Notes: generated by a model not told the origin, from the sequence alone. 46,351 bases of DNA from an uncultured Flavobacteriaceae bacterium (GCA_905381055.1 CAJPUR010000010.1:1-46351), one strand, 5' to 3'; shown: positions 35,643-46,350, counted from the first letter of the stretch. Numbers and translations are program-made.

Positions 35643-36332
35643 ATGAAAAAATTGATTTTATTAATGATTTGTTTGTTTATCTCAAATATTGCTACTTCCC
35701 AATATGTAGCTTTCTACAAGTTTAAAACAGATCAGCCTGAAATGGTAGTTTCTATATTACAAGAAATGATTAATTCTGATTGGGGTAATCAAATAAATGG
35801 GACATGTAACTTATTTCAAGTTTTATTTGCTGGAAATGACGATTCTACTCATATTGTTAATTTTGATTTCATGACTGAAAAAGATTTAAACTCTTTTGTA
35901 ACTTCCGCAGCAGGATCAAAAATGACTCAACTTTTACAATCTAAAATGAGATCTGTCACTGAATTAAAATCCACCTATGTTGGAACGCCTATTTGGTATA
36001 AAGGAGACTGGTCACCTGATCAAGTATTTATGATTTATGATTTAGATGTGTCAGATCCAGGCACGTATGTAAAAGAATTTACTTCAATGTCAAGTAAAAT
36101 GGAGAAAAAAGAAAAAATTGTTGGTTCTTATGGGGTAGGTATGCCAATCCTTGGTCAATCTGAAGATTTTTCTCATTTTATTTGGATGGGAGCGCCAAGC
36201 ATTGAAGCCTCTTTGAAACAAACTAAAAGAATATATGCTGATCCATTATTTGCTCAATTTAATAAAAATGTTTCCTCAATTAGAAAAATTAAAGGAACAT
36301 GGATGATGGTTAGATTAGCAAAATTTAAATAA
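35643..36332 (+). CDS. Secreted tandem alpha/beta-barrel-like protein
   Basis: A 229-residue secreted protein (signal 1-19, ending TSQ). The mature part looks like two copies of a strand-helix-strand-strand-helix unit: about 20-115 (VAFYKFKTDQPEMVVSILQE to VTELKSTYV) and about 128-228 (VFMIYDLDVSDPGTYVKEFT to KIKGTWMMVRLAKFK). This is the arrangement of Dabb/ABM-type dimeric barrels fused in tandem. I do not recognise a named family. A terminator follows at 36359. Its neighbours (sulfatase, two Dabb genes) make a role in the glycan island plausible; its distance from katG's promoter suggests it is unrelated to katG. Confidence 0.65.
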   Translation: MKKLILLMICLFISNIATSQYVAFYKFKTDQPEMVVSILQEMINSDWGNQINGTCNLFQVLFAGNDDSTHIVNFDFMTEKDLNSFVTSAAGSKMTQLLQSKMRSVTELKSTYVGTPIWYKGDWSPDQVFMIYDLDVSDPGTYVKEFTSMSSKMEKKEKIVGSYGVGMPILGQSEDFSHFIWMGAPSIEASLKQTKRIYADPLFAQFNKNVSSIRKIKGTWMMVRLAKFK

Positions 36333-36358
36333 TACTTAATTATTTCTTAAATTAAAGT

Positions 36359-36390
36359 AAAACCCTTCAATTGAAGGGTTTTTTATTTTT
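36359..36390 (+). terminator. Rho-independent terminator
   Basis: AAAACCCTTCAA (36359-36370) and TTGAAGGGTTTT (36371-36382) form a perfect inverted repeat folding with a four-base AATT loop, followed by TTATTTTT. It ends the transcript of the gene stopping at 36332 and isolates katG. Confidence 0.88.
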
Positions 36391-36455
36391 CTATAATTTA
36401 TTCTTATAGTCAAATAAATTATAAAAATAACTTTTGCTTTTAACTATTATTGTAA

Positions 36456-38654
<2,199 letters not shown>

Positions 38655-38662
38655 TTTAAAAT

Positions 38663-38700
38663 ATAATCCCCTCTAATTTTAGAAAAATAGAGGGGATTAT
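38663..38700. terminator. Bidirectional terminator between convergent genes
   Basis: ATAATCCCCTCT (38663-38674) pairs with AGAGGGGATTAT (38689-38700) in a perfect 12-bp stem around a 14-base loop. It lies between the katG stop (38654) and the thioesterase stop (38701) and can serve both transcripts. Confidence 0.85.
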
Positions 38701-39135
38701 TTATTCTAAAATATCTTCTAAAGCTTTTTTTGTTTCTTTTGGGACTTCAACAGGTTTTTTTGAGTTTCTATTAACAAAAACATGAACGAATTCTCCAAAA
38801 GCTGAAACTTTTTCTTCTCCTTTTCTAAAAATTCCAAGACCATATTTTACTGAACTATGGCCAATTTTAATAACTTTCATTCCAACTTCAATTTCATCTG
38901 GATAAGAAATCCCTGACAAAAAACTACAGTTAGAACTAACAACATATCCAACTATTGAAGACTCTTTGATTTTAAGACCTCCTTTATCAATTAAATATTT
39001 ATTTACAGTTGTGTCAAAATATGAATAATAAGTAACATTGTTTATATGTCCATAAACATCATTATCCATCCATCTAGAATTAATTAAATGAAAATATTTG
39101 AAATTTTTCCTGCTTGGTTTTTCTGATTTTTCCAT
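38701..39135 (-). CDS. Acyl-CoA thioesterase, hotdog (4HBT/YbgC-like)
   Basis: A 144-residue cytosolic hotdog thioesterase. RWMDNDVYGHINNVTYYSYF (21-40) is the 4HBT active-site signature with catalytic Asp at 24 or 26, and the helix follows as expected. KIGHSSVKYGLGIFRKGEEK and AFGEFVHVFVNRNSKKPVEV complete the fold. It hydrolyses an acyl-CoA thioester; chain specificity is unknown. It is last in the minus-strand catabolic operon, 16 bases after the dehydrogenase gene. Confidence 0.9.
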   Translation of the reverse strand: MEKSEKPSRKNFKYFHLINSRWMDNDVYGHINNVTYYSYFDTTVNKYLIDKGGLKIKESSIVGYVVSSNCSFLSGISYPDEIEVGMKVIKIGHSSVKYGLGIFRKGEEKVSAFGEFVHVFVNRNSKKPVEVPKETKKALEDILE

Positions 39136-39151
39136 TTTTCGTTAATGAAGT

Positions 39152-40591
39152 TTATTTAATATTTCCAAAACACATATATTTTATTTCAATATAATCCTCA
39201 ATGCCATATTTAGAGCCTTCTCTTCCTTGACCAGAGAATTTAACTCCTCCAAAAGGAGCAACTTCTGAAGAAATTAACCCTTCATTAATTCCCACCATTC
39301 CATATTCGAGTTCTTCAGCAACTTTCCAACATCTAGAAATATTTTTAGAATAAAAATAAGATGCTAGACCATAAATGGTATCATTAGCCATTTTTACTGC
39401 CTCCTCATCAGAAGAAAACTTATACAAAGGAACAACCGGTCCAAAAATCTCTTCTTTTGAAAACTTCATCTCATTACTTGCACCTCCAATTACAGTTGGT
39501 TCGAAAAAACAATCACCAATTGGATTACCTCCTGTTAGAATTTCTCCACCTTTTTTAATTGAATCTTCAACAAAACTATTTGTTTTGGAAATTGCCTTTT
39601 TATTTATCATTGGACCAATTTTAACATCTTTATCAAATCCATCTCCAACTTTTAATTTTGAAACTTCATTACATAGCTTAAGACTAAATTGATTATAAAT
39701 ATCATCATGAATTAAAATCCTATTAACACAAACACATGTTTGTCCAGAATTTCTAAATTTTGAATTAATTGCTCCCTCAACTGCTTTATCAATATCGGCA
39801 TCTTCAAAAACAATAAAAGGGGCATTGCCACCAAGTTCTAAACTTAATTTTTTTAAACTTGAAGCGCTTTGTGAAAAAAGAATTTTACCTACTTCAGTTG
39901 ACCCAGTAAATGATATTTTTTTCACCAAATTACTTTCACAAAAAACTTTACCAATAGGAGATGGGTCTTTCCCCAGTACTAAATTAATTACTCCAGGAGG
40001 AAATCCTGCAACTTCGGCTAAATGTAATATTGCAGTAGCCACTAATGGTGTTTCCTCAGAAGGTCTAATTACGACTGTACATCCAGCAGCCAAAGCTGGA
40101 GCAACTTTTCTTGTAATCATAGCCAAAGGAAAATTCCATGGAGTAATTGCAGCAACAACTCCAATTGGTTGCTTCAATACTACAATTCTTTTATCTACTG
40201 AATTTGATGGGATTATATCTCCATATATTCTTTTTCCTTCCTCTGCAAACCATTTAATAAATGATGCTCCATACAAAACTTCCCCTTTACTTTCTTTGAT
40301 AGGTTTACCGCATTCTAAAGTCATAATTTCTGCAAGGTCATCGGAATTTTCAATTATTAGTTCACACCATTTTTCTAAAATTTCCGAACGAAATTTTGCA
40401 GTTTTATTACTCCAAGATGAGAATGCATTATTTGCTGCATCTACAGCTTTTTTTGCAATTTTAGACCCTCCATCAAAGACTCTTGCTATTTTTTTATTAT
40501 TTGAAGGATTAAAGACATCAAAATATAAATCGCCTTCTGATACCCATAAGCCATCTACATACGATTTATCAAAGATTAAATTCTTATTCAT
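39152..40591 (-). CDS. gabD: NAD(P)-dependent aldehyde dehydrogenase, succinate-semialdehyde type
   Basis: A 479-residue cytosolic aldehyde dehydrogenase closest to GabD. TPWNFPLAM holds Asn153; LSLELGGNAPF holds the general base Glu252; NSGQTCVCVNRI holds the catalytic Cys286 with the second Cys288 typical of succinate-semialdehyde enzymes. One oddity is Arg176 in VVIRPSEETP, where Lys is nearly universal; it contacts the cofactor ribose. It would oxidise the aldehyde made by the Zn-alcohol dehydrogenase encoded 17 bases upstream. Assignment to the family is firm; succinate semialdehyde as substrate is probable, not shown. Confidence 0.88.
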   Translation of the reverse strand: MNKNLIFDKSYVDGLWVSEGDLYFDVFNPSNNKKIARVFDGGSKIAKKAVDAANNAFSSWSNKTAKFRSEILEKWCELIIENSDDLAEIMTLECGKPIKESKGEVLYGASFIKWFAEEGKRIYGDIIPSNSVDKRIVVLKQPIGVVAAITPWNFPLAMITRKVAPALAAGCTVVIRPSEETPLVATAILHLAEVAGFPPGVINLVLGKDPSPIGKVFCESNLVKKISFTGSTEVGKILFSQSASSLKKLSLELGGNAPFIVFEDADIDKAVEGAINSKFRNSGQTCVCVNRILIHDDIYNQFSLKLCNEVSKLKVGDGFDKDVKIGPMINKKAISKTNSFVEDSIKKGGEILTGGNPIGDCFFEPTVIGGASNEMKFSKEEIFGPVVPLYKFSSDEEAVKMANDTIYGLASYFYSKNISRCWKVAEELEYGMVGINEGLISSEVAPFGGVKFSGQGREGSKYGIEDYIEIKYMCFGNIK

Positions 40592-40608
40592 TAGTTTTTA
40601 GTTAACAT

Positions 40609-41742
40609 TCAGTCAAAAATAATAATTTGTCTGATTCCCTCGCCAGAAGCCAATCTATCAAAAGCCTGATTAACTTCACTCAATTTAATTCTATGTGAAA
40701 TTAATTTTTCTACTTGAAGTCTTCCAGACTTATATAATTCAATATAGGCTGGTATATCAATTGAAGGTATACAGCCTCCAAGATATGATCCTTTTATAGT
40801 TTTCTCCTGACCTACCAAAGTGACCGGTGAAAGCTTTAACCTTGCCTTGGGATTAGGTAAGGCTGCTGTAACAGTTGTTCCTCCTCTTTTAGTTGCTTTA
40901 AATGCAAATTCTAGTGCAGATATTGCTCCCGCAAATTCAACAGAAATGTCTACTCCTCCACCAGTAATATCCTTTAAATAATTTAAAGAGTTTTTATCAG
41001 AAGAATCAATAACATAATTTGCTCCAAAAGATTTAGCTATTTCTCTTTTTTTTGGATTTATATCTGCAGCAATAATTTTTGATGCTCCAGCTGCTTTAGC
41101 TCCCAAAATTGCAGCTAATCCAACTCCCCCTAATCCTATAACCAAAATTGTTTGACCAAACTTTAATTTAGCAGAGTTAACAATTGAACCGACTCCAGTT
41201 AAAACAGCGCATCCAAAAAGTGCTGCAATTTCAAAAGGTACATCTTTATCAATTTTGACTATAGAGTCAACTGATCCCACTGCATATTCAGAAAACCCTG
41301 ATACTCCAAGATGATGATTAATATATTCACTATTTAATTTAATTCTTCTGTATCCACCAATAAGAGTGCCTTCATTATTTGCCTTAGCTCCTGGCTCACA
41401 TAAAGCAGCTCTACCTGATTTACAAAATTGACAATCCCCACATGATGGTAAAAAAGCAAAAACAACATGATCGCCAACTTCAAACCTTTTTACTCCTTTG
41501 CCTAGCTGAATAATTTCACCTGAAGCTTCGTGACCTAGTAACATAGGGAGAGGTCTTGGTCTATTTCCATCTATTACGGAAAGGTCAGAGTGGCACAACC
41601 CAGCAGCTCTAATTTTAATTAAAACCTCGTTCTCTCCTGGCGGATCAATAATAAGATTAGAAATTTTTAAAGGCATAGAATCAAAATATGGTCTTTTAGA
41701 TTCCATATTAAATAAAACTGCTCCCTTGGATTTTATTGTCAA
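40609..41742 (-). CDS. Zinc-dependent alcohol dehydrogenase (MDR family)
   Basis: A 377-residue medium-chain dehydrogenase. Catalytic zinc ligands Cys50 (AGLCHSD) and His71/Glu72 (LLGHEASGE) and the structural zinc set Cys101, 104, 107, 115 (CGDCQFCKSGRAALC) are complete. The Rossmann motif is VIGLGGVGLAAILGAKAAGA. It resembles class III-like and aryl-alcohol dehydrogenases. Its start overlaps the permease stop by four bases and the aldehyde dehydrogenase follows after 17 bases, so the pair should convert an imported alcohol to an acid. The alcohol is unknown; 4-hydroxybutyrate would fit the GabD-like partner. Confidence 0.92.
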   Translation of the reverse strand: MTIKSKGAVLFNMESKRPYFDSMPLKISNLIIDPPGENEVLIKIRAAGLCHSDLSVIDGNRPRPLPMLLGHEASGEIIQLGKGVKRFEVGDHVVFAFLPSCGDCQFCKSGRAALCEPGAKANNEGTLIGGYRRIKLNSEYINHHLGVSGFSEYAVGSVDSIVKIDKDVPFEIAALFGCAVLTGVGSIVNSAKLKFGQTILVIGLGGVGLAAILGAKAAGASKIIAADINPKKREIAKSFGANYVIDSSDKNSLNYLKDITGGGVDISVEFAGAISALEFAFKATKRGGTTVTAALPNPKARLKLSPVTLVGQEKTIKGSYLGGCIPSIDIPAYIELYKSGRLQVEKLISHRIKLSEVNQAFDRLASGEGIRQIIIFD

Positions 41743-43112
41743 ATTAAAAAGTTTTTTGTTGATCCATCATCTCCTCCACTTTTAAAAAAATCTTTACCGT
41801 ATATCAAAAATACTAAAACAATTCCTATTGCAAATCCCCATGATGCTCCTTTTGCAATAAGTACCGCAGCTATTATCCCTGCTATTCCCAAATCCTTTTT
41901 ACTTTTAGATTCCAATATACCCACCTTGACACTTACAAAACCTTGAATAATTAATGTTAAAGCTAACGCAACTCCTAGTATTGGTTTTACTAAACTAACA
42001 ATTGGAAGTAAAAAAAGACCAGTATTTGTTCCCCACCTGAATGATCCGCCTCCTCCAAAAATTGAATTCATAGCTTTTTTCCCTTTTTTATATCTTTCAA
42101 CAATAACAACGTGCATGGCGGCCCATAAGGGGCCACACATTGTGATATCAGGGCCAAAAAAACTCATTGCTGTGTTTCTAGCTCCAAAAATTATATGCGC
42201 TCTATTTGAGTCATAATCAACTATTTCATCTTTTCTTTCACTATATGATTCTTTCAATATAGCTTCACTTTGAAGTACGTCCCCGAATAAAATTATATAA
42301 GTAGCAAATACTGTTGGCAAGGCACTTAAAAACATTGTCAGTGATGGTAATCCAACTCCAAAAATTGTATAATTTGAAAATAATAATTTAAAATCAGGTT
42401 TAGTTAATCCCCATTCTAAGTCAGGCCAAGTTGACTCATTTAGAATAGGAGAAATAAAAACAGCTATTAAAATAATTGGGAAAATACCAAGATTCCCTAT
42501 ATGCTTAAAAAAACTATTTTTTTCCATTAATTTAGAAAAATGTGATGAATAAATAAGATAGAACGCGAGTCCCACTGAAATACTAATTGAATAAGGATAA
42601 ACATCAAACCTTCCCCCATCATTGAAAACAGTTAAAATTGCAGAAATACCCGCTCCGATTATAATTCCAGATTTAATTGAAGATGGGATTAAACTCACTA
42701 CTTTCTTTGCCAATTTAGTGACTCCAAGGAAAATTGATAATGTCCCTAACATTAATTGAAATGCCATCAGTGCTTTTACTCTGTCTGGACCCATATCAAA
42801 ATCCTGTACATAAATCATAATAAGAGGTATTGCAGGAGTAATCCACCCCGGAACTGAAGGGTCTCCAAGTAGATGATGGGTTAAATATAAAATACCATTT
42901 AGAATTACTATTGCCATTGCGGCTTCAAAAGGCATACCCAAAAGTTCAATAATCAAAGGTATAGCCGCTAAATCAACTGCACACATCAAAAGACCTTGAA
43001 AATAATCAGGCCATTCAAAACGATAGTGAATAAATGGTACCCTAATCTTAAACGGTCCAAAAGGAATATGATCTATTTCTTTTTTATTAATTTTACCTTT
43101 TAACGTATTCAT
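41739..43112 (-). CDS. NCS2-like permease (probably DUF3360 family)
   Basis: A 457-residue inner-membrane permease with about 12-14 helices. The N-terminus is cytoplasmic and polar; YRFEWPDYFQGLLMCAVDLA, LGDPSVPGWITPAIPLIMIY and ARNTAMSFFGPDITMCGPLW are striking conserved-looking blocks. I believe this is the DUF3360 group, a relative of xanthine/uracil permeases (NCS2/SLC23) with no settled substrate. Being first in an operon with alcohol and aldehyde dehydrogenases, it probably imports their substrate, perhaps a hydroxy-acid or an alcohol, rather than a purine. Confidence 0.8.
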   Translation of the reverse strand: MNTLKGKINKKEIDHIPFGPFKIRVPFIHYRFEWPDYFQGLLMCAVDLAAIPLIIELLGMPFEAAMAIVILNGILYLTHHLLGDPSVPGWITPAIPLIMIYVQDFDMGPDRVKALMAFQLMLGTLSIFLGVTKLAKKVVSLIPSSIKSGIIIGAGISAILTVFNDGGRFDVYPYSISISVGLAFYLIYSSHFSKLMEKNSFFKHIGNLGIFPIILIAVFISPILNESTWPDLEWGLTKPDFKLLFSNYTIFGVGLPSLTMFLSALPTVFATYIILFGDVLQSEAILKESYSERKDEIVDYDSNRAHIIFGARNTAMSFFGPDITMCGPLWAAMHVVIVERYKKGKKAMNSIFGGGGSFRWGTNTGLFLLPIVSLVKPILGVALALTLIIQGFVSVKVGILESKSKKDLGIAGIIAAVLIAKGASWGFAIGIVLVFLIYGKDFFKSGGDDGSTKNFLI

Positions 43113-43161
43113 TGAAATTCAACCTTTAATAATTAAAATTAAATAAATCGTTGAAGACTAT

Positions 43162-43169
43162 TAAATTTG
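43162..43169 (+). promoter_or_regulatory. Possible -7 element for the PHP phosphoesterase gene
   Basis: TAAATTTG matches the Bacteroidota TAnnTTTG element 32 bases before the ATG at 43202. The expected TTTG near -33 is absent at normal spacing, so this is a weak call. Confidence 0.28.
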
Positions 43170-43201
43170 TTCTAATTTAAATTTAATATCCCTGACTACA
43201 C

Positions 43202-44329
43202 ATGGATAAAGTATTTATAATTTTATTTTTTTTTACAATTCAAGTTCTTGGTCAAGAATCTAAGCCTTATTTTCTAGCGCCCACGGATCATTTTTTATTA
43301 AGTGCTGATCTTCATACACATAGTGTTTTTTCTGATGGCAGTGTCTGGCCAGATATTAGAGTAAAAGAAGCTATAAGAGAGAATATTGATCTACTAGCTA
43401 TTACTGAGCATTTAGAATATCAACCTTATAAAGAAGATATTCCACATCCTGACAGGAACAGGTCATTTATTTTAGCGGATACAATTGCAAAATCATTACT
43501 AAGCAAATTAAGAATAATAAGTGGTGCTGAAATTACTAGAAAAATGCCTCCTGGCCATTTAAATGCAATATTTATTAATGATGCCAATACATTGCTGTAT
43601 GAAAAAGATTCTATAAAAGGAGTTGAAATTGCAAATAAACAAGGAGCTTTTGTTTTTTGGAATCACCCGATGTGGGGAGGACAGGAAAAAGATGGTATTT
43701 CCAAGCTATATCCTATTCATAATCACTTAATTAAAAATAAATTACTTCATGGAATTGAAGTTGTCAATTTATTTGATTACTCTCAGGAAGCACTCAAAAT
43801 AGCGTTGGAAAATAATTTAACTATTCTGGGTACGTCTGATATTCATGGTTTAATTAATTGGGAATGGAATTTAGATAAAGGAGGTCATAGACCTTTAACT
43901 TTTATAATAACTAAAGATGATTCTTTTAAAGGTATAAAAAATGCCTTATTTGAAAGAAAAACTATGGTTTGGTTTAATAATTTAATAATTGGAGAAGAAC
44001 AAAATATTTCTCCAATAATAAATAAAAATTTAAAATTACATTATTTAGGGTATGGGGAAAAAAGTCCCAATTTTGAGGAAGACGATAAAGGATCATTGGT
44101 TTTAAAAGTTAAATTAAAAAACAATTCCGCATTACCATACAAATTATTACATAATGGAGACTACACCTTTATGTCTCAGTCTAACCTGATTGAAATTCCT
44201 CCTTATGATAATTTAATATTAAGAGTGAAAACAATAAAAAAGAAAGATAAAATAGAATTATATTTTAAAGTTTTAAATGCAATAATTGGGCCTCAAAAAA
44301 ATCTTGACATTATTCTTTCACATGACTGA
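43202..44329 (+). CDS. Secreted PHP-domain phosphoesterase (Sb-PDE-like)
   Basis: A 375-residue secreted metal-dependent phosphodiesterase. The signal (1-17, ending VLG) precedes a PHP domain with metal-binding motifs DLHTHSVFSDG (His38, His40, Asp45), ITEHLE, SGAEIT, FWNHPMW and GTSDIHG. Residues about 285-375 form a beta domain with LPYKLLHNGDY. The arrangement matches the Sb-PDE group, whose namesake acts on organophosphate diesters. In a marine bacterium it more likely scavenges phosphate from natural phosphodiesters outside the cytoplasm. A C2H2 micro-protein gene follows after 15 bases. Confidence 0.9.
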   Translation: MDKVFIILFFFTIQVLGQESKPYFLAPTDHFLLSADLHTHSVFSDGSVWPDIRVKEAIRENIDLLAITEHLEYQPYKEDIPHPDRNRSFILADTIAKSLLSKLRIISGAEITRKMPPGHLNAIFINDANTLLYEKDSIKGVEIANKQGAFVFWNHPMWGGQEKDGISKLYPIHNHLIKNKLLHGIEVVNLFDYSQEALKIALENNLTILGTSDIHGLINWEWNLDKGGHRPLTFIITKDDSFKGIKNALFERKTMVWFNNLIIGEEQNISPIINKNLKLHYLGYGEKSPNFEEDDKGSLVLKVKLKNNSALPYKLLHNGDYTFMSQSNLIEIPPYDNLILRVKTIKKKDKIELYFKVLNAIIGPQKNLDIILSHD

Positions 44330-44344
44330 TATTATCTTAATTAA

Positions 44345-44470
44345 ATGAAAAAACCTATAATCAAATGCAGTCAATGTGATATGGAATTTTATTCCGGTCA
44401 TGAATACAGACTACATTGGGAGAAACATTTAGATGAATATCTAGAAAGAAAGAAAAAAAAACTTGAATAA
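44345..44470 (+). CDS. C2H2 zinc-finger micro-protein
   Basis: A 41-codon frame starting 15 bases after the phosphoesterase stop and ending immediately against the convergent oxidase stop. It contains a textbook single C2H2 finger: Cys8-x2-Cys11-x12-His24-x3-His28 (KCSQCDMEFYSGHEYRLHWE then KH), with an aromatic Phe15 and a Tyr/Leu pair where the finger core expects hydrophobics. A lysine-rich tail (KKKK) follows. I recall similar tiny proteins in other Flavobacteriia but no function. It could bind DNA, RNA or protein. Confidence 0.75.
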   Translation: MKKPIIKCSQCDMEFYSGHEYRLHWEKHLDEYLERKKKKLE

Positions 44471-45823
44471 TTATATTTCAAAAACTCTATTTAAATATGA
44501 ATTGATTAAAGCTTCTTTTGGATCAATCTCCTTTATTAAATATACAAACCTATCATACATAGGATATACACTTTTTAAATTAGTGGAATTAAATCCATGA
44601 ATTTTACCCCAATGAGGTCTGGCCATAAATGGTTTCAATTTTGATTCAATTTTAGGAAGTATTGATAAAACTTCTTTCCCCATAGGTTTCCATGTAAAAT
44701 GTATCGATATACTGTCCCGCTCGAATGTTGGACTCATCCAAAAATTATCAGCAGCAATAGAGCGTATTTCAGTAACAAATAAAATTGGTGAAATTTTATC
44801 TTTTAAGCTTTCAATTGACATTATTGCCTCATATGCCATAGAAATTGGAACAAAATACTCTGACTGTAATTCATCGCCATTACTGGGTGTAAAATTCATT
44901 TTAAAATGTGGTAATCTCTCATGCCATGGCCCGGAAATCCCCATCTGAGGTGTACAATTAATTGCAGAATTTGTCTTGATTGGATGTAAATCTCGCTTTG
45001 CAGGTGAAGCACCAAAAAATGAGTTTTTAAGATTTAAAAAATCACCTGATTTAGACTTAATCCATATTTGGTTTATATTTCTATCCAACCAATGAGTAAA
45101 AAAACTAACACTGTAACCAGATTTCATAATATCTAGAAAATTTTTCTTCAATACGTCCATTGGCAGATTTTCAAAAACATATTGTTCGACATCAAAGGTT
45201 TTTTCAATTCTCAATTTAATTTTAGTTATAATTCCAATTGCACCTAGGCTTACTACTCCCCCAAAAAACAAATCGCTATTTTTAATTGGATCTACCCAAA
45301 AAATCTCACCACTTGAAGTAAGAAGTTCAAATCCTAATACTGAACTAGCTAGATTTCCATTAAAAACACCTGATCCGTGAGTTGCAGTAGCACAGGCACC
45401 TCCAACAGATATATGAGGAAGAGAGGCAAGATTATTAAGAGCCCACCCCCTTTGATTCAAATATTGTCCTAATTCACCATATTTTATTCCTGAAAGAACC
45501 ATTACATATTTTTCTTTTTCATTTAATTCAATTACAGAGTTTAAATTTTTTGTGCTAAACTGAGTACCATTTGTGTCAGCAATGTCATTGAAACAGTGTT
45601 GAGTCCCTAATGCTTTTATTTTTTTTGATGAGACAATTTTGTTTTTTAATTCTTCAATAGAATTGACAAATTTTGTTTCTTTAGCTATGTATGTATAGTT
45701 CCCTGACCAATTTTTAAGTCCTGAAATTTTCTCTTGGTTTAATTCGCAAGAAATTAAACTTGGTAAACCCATGGATAGAATTGCAGATTTTGAAATTTTT
45801 GAAATAAATTCTTTTCTTTTCAT
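44471..45823 (-). CDS. Alditol-oxidase-like FAD flavoprotein, exported
   Basis: A 450-residue vanillyl-alcohol-oxidase-family flavoenzyme close to alditol (xylitol) and aldonolactone oxidases. GTQHCFNDIADT places His76 where alditol oxidase carries covalent FAD; NNLASLPHISVGGACATATH (then GSG) is the second FAD signature; MARPHWGKIHG and YPMYDRF are the C-terminal active-site motifs. The N-terminus has RKEFISK (a Tat-like motif with Lys for the second Arg) and lipobox LISC (Cys26), so a folded, flavinylated lipoprotein may be exported. It would oxidise a polyol or lactone and produce hydrogen peroxide. yjbQ is 17 bases upstream. Confidence 0.88.
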   Translation of the reverse strand: MKRKEFISKISKSAILSMGLPSLISCELNQEKISGLKNWSGNYTYIAKETKFVNSIEELKNKIVSSKKIKALGTQHCFNDIADTNGTQFSTKNLNSVIELNEKEKYVMVLSGIKYGELGQYLNQRGWALNNLASLPHISVGGACATATHGSGVFNGNLASSVLGFELLTSSGEIFWVDPIKNSDLFFGGVVSLGAIGIITKIKLRIEKTFDVEQYVFENLPMDVLKKNFLDIMKSGYSVSFFTHWLDRNINQIWIKSKSGDFLNLKNSFFGASPAKRDLHPIKTNSAINCTPQMGISGPWHERLPHFKMNFTPSNGDELQSEYFVPISMAYEAIMSIESLKDKISPILFVTEIRSIAADNFWMSPTFERDSISIHFTWKPMGKEVLSILPKIESKLKPFMARPHWGKIHGFNSTNLKSVYPMYDRFVYLIKEIDPKEALINSYLNRVFEI

Positions 45824-45840
45824 GAACTAATTAGATTAAA

Positions 45841-46248
45841 CTATTCTCCAATAACTGTAACTAATAATTTTCTATTACCTGCATTATTCCTATGCTCACA
45901 AATATATATTCCTTGCCATATTCCCATTAAAGGTTTACCTTTTCTAATAGGAAAAGTAACTGATGAACCTAATATACTACTTTTAATATGAGATGTCATA
46001 TCATCAGGGCCTTCAAGAACATGTTTATAATAATCAGCATCTTCGGGAACCATTTTGTTAAAGTGATTTTCAAAATCTTCTCTAACTGAAGGGTCAGCAT
46101 TTTCATTTATTGTTAAGCTTGCTGAAGTATGTTTTATAAAAATATTAACAATCCCCGATACGTTGGGGATAATTCTCAAAACTTCATCTGTAATTAAATG
46201 AAAGCCTCTAGAATGAGGACTTAAAATAATTTCCTTTTGTATAATCAT
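45841..46248 (-). CDS. yjbQ: YjbQ family protein (UPF0047)
   Basis: A 135-residue cytosolic protein of the YjbQ/UPF0047 family. VNIFIKHTSASLTINENADP (with the conserved His-Thr-Ser and Asn residues), DDMTSHIKSSILG, PLMGIWQGIYICEHR and LLVTVIGE are diagnostic. E. coli YjbQ shows weak thiamine-phosphate synthase activity; the true role is uncertain. Full length. It is probably the first gene of a two-gene minus-strand unit with the flavoprotein. Confidence 0.95.
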   Translation of the reverse strand: MIIQKEIILSPHSRGFHLITDEVLRIIPNVSGIVNIFIKHTSASLTINENADPSVREDFENHFNKMVPEDADYYKHVLEGPDDMTSHIKSSILGSSVTFPIRKGKPLMGIWQGIYICEHRNNAGNRKLLVTVIGE

Positions 46249-46330
46249 TCTGTTTTTAAATAAACTTAAATCTATTCAATTAATAATAGAAACTCAAACT
46301 AATTATATTTTTTATTTTTTTTAATTTTTT

Positions 46331-46350
46331 TGATCATTTTTGATCATTTT
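46331..46350. repeat. Two tandem copies of TGATCATTTT at the window end
   Basis: A ten-base unit containing the palindrome TGATCA occurs twice in tandem just before the last base, preceded by a T-rich tract. It may continue beyond the window. It lies upstream of yjbQ, so it could be regulatory, or reflect a contig end at a simple repeat. Confidence 0.6.

Noticed and set aside
39825..40601. A 258-codon open frame antisense to the aldehyde dehydrogenase gene
   Set aside because: The opposite strand encodes a full-length aldehyde dehydrogenase with all active-site residues; the antisense product has no recognisable domain and is a codon-bias shadow.
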